Shown here in pieces: positions 1-6,483 of a DNA stretch of 64,000 bases; the first letter of the stretch is position 1, and every line of letters starts with the position of its first letter. A program made the position numbers and the translations under genes. The notes below the pieces were generated by a model. The model searched no databases. It saw nothing but the letters and a program-made list of their open reading frames with translations, and was not told the origin of the DNA. This DNA is from Pseudarthrobacter sp. NS4 (GTDB lineage: Bacteria; Actinomycetota; Actinomycetes; Actinomycetales; Micrococcaceae). The stretch is from contig NZ_CP103288.1 of assembly GCF_024758005.1 (NCBI RefSeq), positions 868,001 to 932,000 on the forward strand. Reading direction: 5' to 3'.

Positions 1-13
1 TCCCCGGCGGCGT

Positions 14-41
14 CCGGGGGACTGGCCCGGTTTATTTTTTT
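14..41 (+). terminator. Rho-independent terminator of a gene left of the window
   Basis: A CCGGG stem (14-18) pairs with CCCGG (26-30) around a seven-base loop and is followed directly by TTTATTTTTTT. The orientation fits the end of a plus-strand gene lying to the left of the window. The stem is short, but the T run is strong. Confidence 0.55.
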
Positions 42-373
42 CAGACAAGGCTTTACCTCTCGTAGCTCAATAAACGTTCCGTCGTAAATCATCCTGCCCT
101 GTCTCGCTGCATCGCACCTCCGCGGGAGAGGCACAACTTCGCGGTCAGGGACAGTAACCGCCGCCAGCACTGCCCGATTCTCGTCGTCCCCCTTGCCCGG
201 AACACACTGGCAGTCCTATGAGAGGTTCCCGCCATGAATATCCCCGGCCTCCGCCTGGGCCTTGTGAGCCGTGGGAGCACTGTTTTTTCTCTGACCCCGG
301 ACGTACTGTAAGCGGAATCCCTCTAACCTGGGATTCCGTTTCAGGGGGAAATGGTGAGGATGGGCTGAAGGAG

Positions 374-643
374 ATGACCCTCAAAGAGGAGTGGGACCGA
401 CTTGATTCAGAGACACGCCACTGGCTTCTCGACAATCCAGGATGTGTGCTCGTTCCGAACACGATCACAGCCCGGATCCGGCAAAACTCCGAAAAATCCA
501 TCGAAATCGATGAGCACGGCCAGATGGTCCTCTCCCGCGAAGATCTCGACTTCATCCGTGGAAAAGGAACTGGCTTGGGCGCGGCCCACGTCAATGACAA
601 CCTACGTTTCTTCGATGCAACCCAACCGAGGGAAAACGAATAA
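374..643 (+). CDS. Hypothetical protein, 89 residues
   Basis: A short acidic protein, soluble by appearance, with no signal peptide or membrane segment. I do not recognise its family. The open frame reaches further upstream to 218, but the residues there are proline- and arginine-rich and look like non-coding translation. From the ATG at 374 the composition becomes normal (starts MTLKEEWDRLDSE), and a purine-rich AAGGAG lies immediately before it, unusually close for a ribosome binding site. It stands alone between a terminator on its left and the minus-strand cluster that ends at 748. The gene is probably real; its function is unknown. Confidence 0.5.
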   Translation: MTLKEEWDRLDSETRHWLLDNPGCVLVPNTITARIRQNSEKSIEIDEHGQMVLSREDLDFIRGKGTGLGAAHVNDNLRFFDATQPRENE

Positions 644-747
644 AGCCTCTCCCTGGGAGCCGGAGGCTGGCAGGGACGGCGCATTCTCCTGCTTACGCGG
701 GAACTTCTCCAATCAGTGCAGACGACTTCTGAAAACGACAACCAGAT

Positions 748-1110
748 TCAGAGGCTGTTGGGGAAGTCCAGGACGGGCGAACCGGGTCCGTAGTGGGCTT
801 TCCTGATTTCAGCGCGCCAGGGGTCGTACTGTTCGATCGCTGTCTTTAACCGCTGGCGATCCACCTTGTACGCTTTGGGATACTTCATTGCAGCATTCAT
901 CAGCCCCCAGCGCTCCGCGTGGGGTTTGAGGTCCTCGCCCGGCTGGATGTCCACACCAAATTGCTCCACGTGTTCCAGTGCGGCGTTCAGTTTCGGTATA
1001 TCCCGGCGGGGAAGCTTGACCTTGAAGTGGTACCACAGCGGTAGGTACATCAAGCCAAGAAGCACCACCATGCCGATGAGTGCATAAATGATTTCTTCGG
1101 ATTCACTCAT
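748..1110 (-). CDS. Hypothetical membrane protein, 120 residues
   Basis: One hydrophobic segment near the N-terminus (about residues 8-27, IIYALIGMVVLLGLMYLPLW) is followed by a roughly 90-residue basic, soluble tail, suggesting a single-pass protein with its tail in the cytoplasm. It is the last gene of a tight minus-strand cluster. The lipoprotein gene upstream ends only six bases before its start, so the three genes 2033-748 are probably one transcript. I do not recognise the family. The cluster of small membrane and lipoproteins with no enzymatic partner resembles orphan immunity or secretion accessory genes, but that is inference only. Confidence 0.6.
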   Translation of the reverse strand: MSESEEIIYALIGMVVLLGLMYLPLWYHFKVKLPRRDIPKLNAALEHVEQFGVDIQPGEDLKPHAERWGLMNAAMKYPKAYKVDRQRLKTAIEQYDPWRAEIRKAHYGPGSPVLDFPNSL

Positions 1111-1116
1111 CGCCGC

Positions 1117-1569
1117 TCACTTCGGTCCGTCATAGCGTTCCCTGACTCCTTCTTGTTCCCAGTAGCGCTTGTATATGCCGTCATTACCGTGGTTTGTTTC
1201 AAACCCGAGGTCATTCAGGTAAATAGTAGAGGCCCTGTCTGCACTGAAGACCTCCCAGCGCAACCTGTTCCGCCCGTCCTCCTGAATCTTCGGAATGATC
1301 GCTTCCCAGGCACGGTACTGAACTGCCTGCATCTCGGTGTAGTCGTTGGTGTCGGTGTAAATCCGTGTATCTAGAAACTCACCCGCTACCCCGCCCCCTT
1401 TTCGGAACTCCACCTCGACGGCTGTGACTCCTTCCACCGACGAAAGGGTCTCAGTCCAGGAGCTCTCTACCTCCCGTCCGACTTTTTCCCAGTTGGCGCA
1501 GGAGGACAGGGTAAGCAGGACGAGAAGTAACCCCGCCAGTCTCCAGGAGCTGCGCGACTGCTCTTTCAT
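1117..1569 (-). CDS. Putative lipoprotein, 150 residues
   Basis: The first 25 residues form a lipoprotein signal peptide: basic N-region (KEQSRSSWR), hydrophobic core (LAGLLLVLLTLSS) and lipobox LSSC with the lipidated cysteine at about residue 24. The mature part is hydrophilic, with alternating beta-like stretches (VEGVTAVEVEF, TRIYTD), and would sit on the outer face of the membrane. Its start overlaps the 3' end of the upstream membrane-protein gene by four bases (ATGA), which indicates translational coupling. The family is not recognised. It probably acts with the two membrane proteins encoded beside it. Confidence 0.65.
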   Translation of the reverse strand: MKEQSRSSWRLAGLLLVLLTLSSCANWEKVGREVESSWTETLSSVEGVTAVEVEFRKGGGVAGEFLDTRIYTDTNDYTEMQAVQYRAWEAIIPKIQEDGRNRLRWEVFSADRASTIYLNDLGFETNHGNDGIYKRYWEQEGVRERYDGPK

Positions 1570-2033
1570 GTGGATGTCTTTGGCCGGTCGGGAGCGTTCT
1601 GATCCAGATCCGGGAAATGGGCGTTGAGGTTGCCCGTGCCGGGCTCAGGAGAGCCGCGGAGTTTTCGCAGCTGTTTTCCCCGGTATTCAGCGCGGGCCAG
1701 GATTAACGCGTAGGGCGTGAGAAACCCTGTCATGCCTATGATCCACAATGCGCCCCAAAAAGGCCCTTCTCCATCCCATATTGGGGACAGCAGCATCCAG
1801 CAGCCCCAAATGAATAAAAGCACTGAGAACACCAGGAGAATCCCCATACCCCACCAGGTACTGACTTGGGCGTGGCCTCGGCCGGGAGTGAAGCCAATTT
1901 CGTCCCAGGGGTAGCTGTACAACTCCCCAGTCTTTGTCCTGCGGAGAACTCGCTTCTCTCCGGCAGCCACTGCCGTTTGATGCTCGGCATAGACGGCACG
2001 ATCCCGCTGGTCACGCTCGCGGTCATAGACCAT
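1566..2033 (-). CDS. Hypothetical membrane protein, 155 residues
   Basis: It has a charged cytoplasmic N-terminal part (about residues 1-55) ending in an aromatic YSYPWDEIGFTP stretch, then two membrane segments (about 62-83 and 94-112, rich in Trp, Leu and Ile) and a hydrophilic C-terminal tail. It is the first gene of the three-gene cluster; its stop overlaps the start of the lipoprotein gene. The chosen ATG at 2033 follows AAGGGGATCAGG, a fair ribosome binding site. Upstream, an ATG at about 2132 opens another frame reading SRPKWPEMRMSLRGEG that runs across this start. It might be a small upstream ORF or a displaced N-terminus. Family and function unknown. Confidence 0.6.
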   Translation of the reverse strand: MVYDRERDQRDRAVYAEHQTAVAAGEKRVLRRTKTGELYSYPWDEIGFTPGRGHAQVSTWWGMGILLVFSVLLFIWGCWMLLSPIWDGEGPFWGALWIIGMTGFLTPYALILARAEYRGKQLRKLRGSPEPGTGNLNAHFPDLDQNAPDRPKTST

Positions 2034-2341
2034 CCTGATCCCCTTGCTTGCTTACTGACCCTATTGATGCCGGCCTGCACGCCCTCGCCCCGCAAAGACA
2101 TTCTCATTTCAGGCCATTTGGGCCGTGACATCAGCACACCCTCTGAAGCTAACAACACGAAGCCGCACATCCAACCCGAAGCCGTCTGTCGTTTTCAGAA
2201 GCCAACTGCACAAAATCCCGCTGAATGCCGGGGTTTGTGCAGACGGGTTGTGATTAGCGACTGGCCGGTACTCCTGTGCACAAGTGCCCGTTTGCTCAGC
2301 ACTCCTGTTCACAATCCGCGACATCGATTTGTCTCGAAACC
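2034..2341. other. Gene-poor stretch, 308 bases
   Basis: No convincing gene is visible. The only hint is the short minus-strand frame starting near 2132 described under the neighbouring membrane-protein gene. An inverted repeat, CTCGAAAC at 2333-2340 and GTTTCGAG at 2347-2354, straddles the end of the adjacent SIR2-like fragment. No T run follows it, so I do not call it a terminator. Confidence 0.4.
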
Positions 2342-2797
2342 TTAGCGTTTCGAGGCATGTGGGTTAGGAGACTCCTCAATCTCAGCGGCTAGGTTGTTGT
2401 CGTCTACCCCCGGGCGGCCAGGCACAAGCTTGTCGCGATCCTGGATATACGTTGCGATAGCAACTTTCAAGCCTCCGTCTTCGTCCTTCACCTGGGCCTT
2501 ATAGACGGCTTTCTGGGACGCATAGATAGAGTCATTCCACCAGTGGGGGTGAAACTTCAGAGCTACAGACGTTGCCGCGGCCAGCAAATCATTGTTTGCT
2601 GATGCGAGGTGGTAATCGAAGTCCTCGCCGATCTCATCCGCGAAGTGTCGAAGTAATGCTTCCCAGTCGGGGAGGCCTAAATATCTCCGTGAGACGCCGC
2701 TTCCTAAGAACAGGTACGGCAGTGCGGAACGAGCAGCAAGAGATGCTTGCAGGTCTTCCGTCTGCGGAGTGACACTTGTGCTCGTATCGGTAGGCAT
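2342..2797 (-). pseudogene. SIR2-like domain protein, N-terminal fragment
   Basis: Residues 25-55 (ALPYLFLGSGVSRRYLGLPD, then WEALLRHFADEI) match the opening of SIR2-like (SIR2_2) domains, where the GSGxS loop belongs to the NAD-binding fold. Proteins of this type are usually several hundred residues long, and many act as NAD-consuming effectors in anti-phage systems. Here the frame stops after 151 residues, before the rest of the Rossmann fold and the catalytic residues. The stop codon lies inside an 8-bp inverted repeat, and no continuation appears downstream in another frame. The fragment is therefore very likely non-functional. A Mrr-like remnant and a HEPN remnant lie nearby, consistent with a decayed defence locus. 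The start ATG at 2797 is plausible but not backed by a strong ribosome binding site. Confidence 0.6.
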
Positions 2798-2916
2798 TGC
2801 TCAATTATCTAGGTTGCAATGCTCCTGTTTTCCGCGGCTCGCTGACCCCCGAACTATAAATCCAGACTAGGCGTCTAAACGATGGCATTGCGCCCTTCAA
2901 GGTGCGAGCGTATTCA

Positions 2917-3188
2917 TCACTGACCTAAGAAGAGCACGGTGGCCTTACCGTGTCCGGCGCCAAGTGCTGACTGGACCATAGGGCCCCCGATAGGGACACC
3001 GACGTGCTTCACCTGGGCTACGCCCAAGTCCGACACAACGTCAATGCCCTGATCGTTGCCGGAACCTGTAGTCCTTGCCCCCTTCATCCCTAGGGTTTCG
3101 CGCATGTACCAGGCAGCCAATCCTCGCCGTCGCGCCAATCGGCAAGCAGTATTTCCCTATGATGGCGGGAACGAAACGGTACGGTCAT
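2917..3188 (-). pseudogene. Mrr-like restriction endonuclease fragment, frameshifted
   Basis: The frame from 3138 down reads AAWYMRETLGMKGARTTG, then NDQGIDVVSD and VAQVKH. This is the characteristic core of the Mrr/restriction-endonuclease-like fold, with the catalytic D...QVK pattern. The frame just upstream, opening at an ATG at 3188, reads MTVPFRSRHHREILLADWRD. Such an acidic DWRD stretch normally precedes AAWYMRE in one frame, so a single base seems to be missing near 3126-3130. The C-terminus stops at VLFLGQ, where family members usually continue with a further helix-rich region. Both defects point to an inactive remnant. Mrr-type enzymes cleave foreign or methylated DNA in the cytoplasm. 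A sequencing error could explain the frameshift but not the short C-terminus. Confidence 0.55.
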
Positions 3189-3392
3189 AGCCCAAACGAT
3201 AGCGTTTCAGGCCACGGGCAGCGAAAGTGGAAGTCGTGGAATGGCTGTTGGCGGGACCGACCCAATTCGCCCGGCGAGGCGTTGATAAGCCGTAGGAAAG
3301 CAGTTGACGCCTCGAAAGGGAACAGAAACTTGACGCCCGAAAGGGGAAAGGTACTCAATGCGGCCCCGCCATCGCGGACTAGACTCTCGAAT

Positions 3393-4007
3393 GTGGCAAA
3401 AGAATCGCTCTGGGAGGCAGGAAAGCGTCAGGATCCCAACCGCTCAGCGGCCTATATCCGGCGTTTTGAGGAGCTGATCGCGCAAGGCGTAGATTTGCAC
3501 GGGGAGGCACGCTGTATTGACGCGCTGGCTGCCCGAAGTTCCCGCATCCTCGACGCCGGTTGCGGGCAGGGACGGGTCGGCGGTGAGCTTGCCCGGCGGG
3601 GCCATACGGTGATTGGGGTTGACGCCGACGCTGAGCTGGTCGAAGCTGCCCGGACGGCCCATCCGGAATCTGCCTGGCTGGTGGGGGATTTGACCGAGTT
3701 GGACCTTCCTGCGCGCGGCATCGCGGAACCTTTCGACGTGATCGTCTGTGCCGGAAACGTCCTCGCTTTCCTGGCCCCGGGTACGTCGCAGGAGGTTCTT
3801 ACCCGCTTACACCGCCATCTGGCGAAGGGCGGGCGCCTGATTGTCGGTTTCGGCGCAGGGCACGACTACACCTTCGAGAAGTTCTTTGCTGACGCGGCCG
3901 GCGCCGGTTTCACCGTCCCGGTACGCCTGGCTACCTGGGACCTGAGGGCTTGGACGCCGTCGTCAGATTTCCTCGTTGCAGTGTGCGAGGCCGAAGGCTC
4001 GGACTAG
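3393..4007 (+). CDS. Class I SAM-dependent methyltransferase
   Basis: A 204-residue cytoplasmic methyltransferase with a standard Rossmann core: the SAM-binding motif ILDAGCGQGRVG at about residue 48, the acidic loop VIGVDADAELV after strand two, GDLTELD (motif II) and the later FDVIVCAGNVLAFL strand. The substrate cannot be read from the sequence. I chose the GTG at 3393 (VAKESLWEAGKR) because homologous proteins typically begin a few residues before the SLW..GKR element, whereas the upstream open frame back to 3075 has non-coding composition. The gene is intact although it sits between degraded genes. Such methyltransferases also accompany pterin/glycosyltransferase clusters like the one at 8124-10712, so it may be a displaced member of that locus (inference). 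Confidence 0.8.
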   Translation: MAKESLWEAGKRQDPNRSAAYIRRFEELIAQGVDLHGEARCIDALAARSSRILDAGCGQGRVGGELARRGHTVIGVDADAELVEAARTAHPESAWLVGDLTELDLPARGIAEPFDVIVCAGNVLAFLAPGTSQEVLTRLHRHLAKGGRLIVGFGAGHDYTFEKFFADAAGAGFTVPVRLATWDLRAWTPSSDFLVAVCEAEGSD

Positions 4008-4073
4008 CAGTTGTGCCGATCCACCTCTATCTGCCGTCACATGCGATCTGTTGAGGGCAAGTCGTTGGGCAGG

Positions 4074-4275
4074 CTACCCCGGCACTACGGTCACGGTAAC
4101 GCCGTTCACAGTCACCGAATCACCCGGGTGAATCTGTCGTCCCCGGCGGTCCTCGACCGTTGAACCGACCGTCGAATGACGCCTGCACTGACATATGGCG
4201 GTCTGTGGTGATCGATTGTGAAAAGCTGCCGTCCGGGTTGGTGATGGCGCCAGTGAGTATCACCGCATAAGACTT
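4074..4275 (-). pseudogene. 3' remnant of a secreted or surface beta-rich protein
   Basis: On the minus strand one frame reads YAVILTGAITNPDGSFSQS and continues to FNGRGPPGTTDSPG before a stop. The next frame continues naturally as DSVTVNGVTVTVVPG and ends at 4074. Together they resemble the last beta strands of an Ig-like or adhesin-type domain, joined by a one-base shift at about 4125. There is no start codon and no upstream part: the frame begins right at the end of the adjacent HEPN gene. I read this as a truncated, frameshifted fossil. The assignment rests on strand-like composition only, so it is tentative. Confidence 0.3.
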
Positions 4276-4279
4276 GAGC

Positions 4280-4874
4280 CTATTTGGCTGTGGGCTCGGA
4301 GGGCTCGATGAGCTCCGGGCCATTGTTGCGCACGCTCATTTCTAGACTGGAAAGCCAATCGAAAACCCGCTGAGCAATATCAGGGGCACCAAGACGCATA
4401 GGTCTTGTTGGACTTGGGACGCCCTGGTGGACCAGTGAATTCCTATTGGCCGACAGATCCTGGACATGTTTCCATAGGTCGAGGTCGGCCTTATCAAGAC
4501 GGATTCCACATACTGCCTGCATCAGATCTAGAAAAAGGTAGTGAAACGATGATCCTTTGCTAAGTAGAAGGTGAAGCATCGCAGCGTTCAGTTCGTTCGC
4601 GGCCGCTCGGACATGTTCCTGGACTCTGATTTCGCAGGCAATTGCTGCAAGGATGACAGCGCGCTTGCCATCCGGTCTATCCGTTCCCTCTGTCAGGTGC
4701 CAAGCATCAGCCAGGAGAGCTTGCGACGGTGAGACCTCTTGCCCACTTTCGACACCATTCATCACAAGTTGCAGTCGAGATACGTCTATCCGACTTCGCG
4801 AAGAGACGAAAGTTCTACTCACTGCGGGCCCGAGTCCAGCGATCGGTTTACCTGACTCGGCATAGTAGACGCCA
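4280..4874 (-). pseudogene. HEPN-domain protein, 5' end lost at the IS element
   Basis: From the GTG at 4822 the frame gives 180 residues: a helical region (about 35-130) and RNSLVHQG near residue 132, which fits the HEPN RxxxxH signature of RNase or RNA-binding domains in toxin-antitoxin and abortive-infection systems. The frame stays open upstream of that GTG to the very edge of the IS3 element (YYAESGKPIAGLGPA joins smoothly onto VSRTFVSSRSRID). The real protein therefore began further upstream and lost its N-terminal part at position 4875. No matching 5' piece is seen on the other side of the IS. The base composition is less GC-rich than in the core genes. It may still make a shortened protein from the internal GTG. 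Confidence 0.6.
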
Positions 4875-4900
4875 GGGACTGCCCCGGCTTTTGTTGACTC
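4875..4900. repeat. IS left terminal inverted repeat
   Basis: The 26-base left end of the IS3-family element begins GGGACTGCCCCGGCTTTTG. It matches the right end with two local differences in the C/G run. It abuts the truncated HEPN reading frame directly. Confidence 0.85.
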
Positions 4901-4906
4901 GGGGTT

Positions 4907-5773
4907 TTAGGCCGCTGTGAGCTCGGTCCGGTTGATTGTTTCATATTCAATAGGTGTGAGTTTTCCCAGCCGTCTTTGCCGTCGCCGCCGGTGGTAGGTC
5001 CTTTCGATCCAGGTCGTGATGGCGAGGCGGAGGTCCTGTCTGGTGGGCCACCGCTGGCGGTCCAGGACGTTTTTTTGCAGCAGCGAGAAGAACGATTCCA
5101 TCGCGGCGTTGTCCGCACACGCGCCAACCCTGCCCATCGAGCCTGTGAGCCGGTGGTGCCGGAGCGATTCGACGAAGCGGCGGGACCGGAACTGGGACCC
5201 CCGGTCCGAGTGCACGACCGTCGCTGCCGGGCAGCGTGCCCGCACTGCGTTCTCCAGCGCAGCGACGGCCAGCGAGGCCTTCATCCGCAAGTCCATCGAG
5301 TAGCCGACGATCCTTCCGGAATAAACGTCCTTCACCGCGCAGAGGTAGAGCTTGCCCTCTGCGGTGGAGTGTTCGGTGATGTCCGTCAGCCACAGCTCGT
5401 TCGGCGCTGCGGCGGTGAAATCCCGCTCGACCAGGTCGTCGTGGACCGGCGGCCCGGGTCTGCGGTTCAGGCCCCGCTTCTTCGAGAACACCGACCAGAT
5501 GCCGTGGTCCCTGCACAGGCGCTGGACCCTGTTCTCACCCGCTGTGATGCCCTTCTCCGGGAGTTCGTCGGCGATGAAACGGTACCCGAAGGCAGGGTCC
5601 TCGGCATGGATGTCCAGGGCGGCGTTGACGAGGTGCGCATCGATCCAGTCGCGTTCCGTCACCGGACTGGCCTTCCACCGGTAATAGCCTTGCTTGCTGA
5701 ACTTCAACACCCTGCAGGTCACCGCCACGGGAACACCGTCGGCGGCAAGATCCGTGACCAGCGGGTAGATCAT
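4907..5773 (-). CDS. IS3-family transposase OrfB (DDE catalytic subunit)
   Basis: A 288-residue integrase-fold transposase subunit. An N-terminal HTH_21-like region (about residues 40-95, HAEDPAFGYRFIADELPEKG) is followed by the rve catalytic core. The DDE residues are visible: D in WLTDITEHST, D in VVHSDRGSQF, and E in NAAMESFFSLLQKNV, followed by the usual K/R-rich C-terminus ending near TPIEYETINR. Nothing appears missing. Its start overlaps the end of orfA by four bases in an A-rich context (CCCAAAATGATC). That would allow either coupled initiation or the frameshift that makes the OrfAB fusion transposase in this family. Confidence 0.93.
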   Translation of the reverse strand: MIYPLVTDLAADGVPVAVTCRVLKFSKQGYYRWKASPVTERDWIDAHLVNAALDIHAEDPAFGYRFIADELPEKGITAGENRVQRLCRDHGIWSVFSKKRGLNRRPGPPVHDDLVERDFTAAAPNELWLTDITEHSTAEGKLYLCAVKDVYSGRIVGYSMDLRMKASLAVAALENAVRARCPAATVVHSDRGSQFRSRRFVESLRHHRLTGSMGRVGACADNAAMESFFSLLQKNVLDRQRWPTRQDLRLAITTWIERTYHRRRRQRRLGKLTPIEYETINRTELTAA

Positions 5774-6060
5774 TTTGGGTTGATGTCCCTGGCCAGATAG
5801 GCCGCGGCCCGGCGCAGAATCTCGTTCTCCTGTTCCAACAGGCGGTTCCGCTTCTTCAGCTCCCGCACCTCGGCCGACTCCGCCGCCGCCGGGCCGGCCC
5901 CGGATTCCTTACGCTCGGCAATGGCAATCCAGCGCTTGAGCGTCGTGACCGAAAGCCCGAAATCCTTCGCAATCTGCGCCAGCGGCGCCTCGCCCTTCCG
6001 GGCCACATCAATAACATCCTGGCGGAACTCCGCCCCATAAGGCGTCGGCATGGTCAACAT
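5770..6060 (-). CDS. IS3-family transposase OrfA (HTH subunit)
   Basis: A 96-residue DNA-binding subunit. The N-terminal helix-turn-helix (about residues 8-45, AEFRQDVIDVARKGEAPLAQ then IAKDFGLSVTTLKRW) recognises the terminal repeats. A leucine-zipper-like coiled coil follows (about 65-92, VRELKKRNRLLEQENEILRR) and mediates multimerisation. Its length and layout are standard for IS3-family OrfA proteins. It is the promoter-proximal gene of the element and overlaps orfB by four bases. The right inverted repeat ends about 30 bases upstream of its start. Confidence 0.92.
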   Translation of the reverse strand: MLTMPTPYGAEFRQDVIDVARKGEAPLAQIAKDFGLSVTTLKRWIAIAERKESGAGPAAAESAEVRELKKRNRLLEQENEILRRAAAYLARDINPK

Positions 6061-6091
6061 CCTTCCACGAGCACAAGCTCGCTAGGTCAAG

Positions 6092-6117
6092 GAGTCAACA
6101 AAACCGGGGGCAGTCCC
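6092..6117. repeat. IS right terminal inverted repeat
   Basis: The plus strand reads GAGTCAACAAAACCGGGGGC followed by AGTCCC. This is the complement of the left-end repeat apart from two positions, and it marks the promoter-proximal end of the IS. Confidence 0.85.
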
Positions 6118-6237
6118 TTGTGGTGCGAGTACTGGAACATCTTGCTTTGGGCTGAAGCGCAAAGTTGGCGGCTAGGCGAGCCCGCCGTAAAGAGTTTTGC
6201 CAATTCTTTGCCAACGAGTATGTTTCAAGCAAAGCAA

Positions 6238-6278
6238 AAGGTCCTGCTTCCCTTGGCTTACAAGGGAAGCAGGACCTT
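6238..6278 (-). terminator. Terminator of the tRNA-Ser(CGA) gene
   Basis: A perfect 17-bp stem (AAGGTCCTGCTTCCCTT at 6238-6254 with its complement at 6262-6278) closes a seven-base loop. On the minus strand it is followed by TTTTGCTTT. It lies about ten bases past the 3' end of the tRNA. Confidence 0.9.
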
Positions 6279-6288
6279 CTCAGTTGGC

Positions 6289-6374
6289 GGTGACGGTGGG
6301 ATTTGAACCCACGTTGGCTTTTACACCAAACAACATTTCGAGTGTTGCACCTTCGGCCGCTCGGACACGTCACC
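6289..6374 (-). tRNA. tRNA-Ser(CGA)
   Basis: The minus strand gives an 86-nt class II tRNA: acceptor GGTGAC pairing with GTCACC, a D-arm with GAGCGGCCGAAGG, the anticodon loop ACTCGAAA inside the stem CAACA...TGTTG, a long variable arm, and the T-arm GGTTCAAATCC. The anticodon CGA reads serine codon UCG. The 3' end faces the accessory region at 1-6250, the usual orientation for a tRNA used as an integration site. No second copy of the tRNA end or any integrase is visible in the window. Confidence 0.95.
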
Positions 6375-6483
6375 AACCTCAATAGGGTACCGGAGCGAGG
6401 CGTACATCCCCAAAACGGGCGGCCAAAACGCCGGTGACTGGTGGTGAACTCGGATTGTCAGACCCCCCTGACAGGATTTGGAT

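Larger units (their letters stand above)
4875..6117 (-). mobile_element. IS3-family insertion sequence, 1243 bp
   Basis: A complete element carrying orfA and orfB (minus strand) bounded by 26-bp imperfect terminal inverted repeats. The left end starts GGGACTGCCCCGG, and the right end read on the minus strand starts GGGACTGCCCCCGG; both end in TTGTTGACTC. Both reading frames are intact, with a full DDE transposase, so the element could be active. The bases just outside the two ends (CCA on the left, TTG on the right) do not match at three or four bases, so the usual target-site duplication is absent. With the truncated HEPN gene on its left, this suggests a deletion or recombination between two copies after insertion. 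Confidence 0.9.

Noticed and set aside
145-741. A 198-residue minus-strand open frame covering the 89-residue plus-strand gene
   Set aside because: It is serine- and arginine-rich with no domain pattern. The plus-strand frame has normal amino-acid composition.
3075-3392. N-terminal extension of the methyltransferase back to 3075
   Set aside because: The added 106 residues have non-coding composition and run antisense across the Mrr-like remnant. The GTG at 3393 gives a normal-length enzyme.
1-6374. An integrative element with att sites at tRNA-Ser(CGA)
   Set aside because: The position and gene decay fit, but no integrase and no second copy of the tRNA 3' end are visible in the window. I therefore do not annotate att sites.
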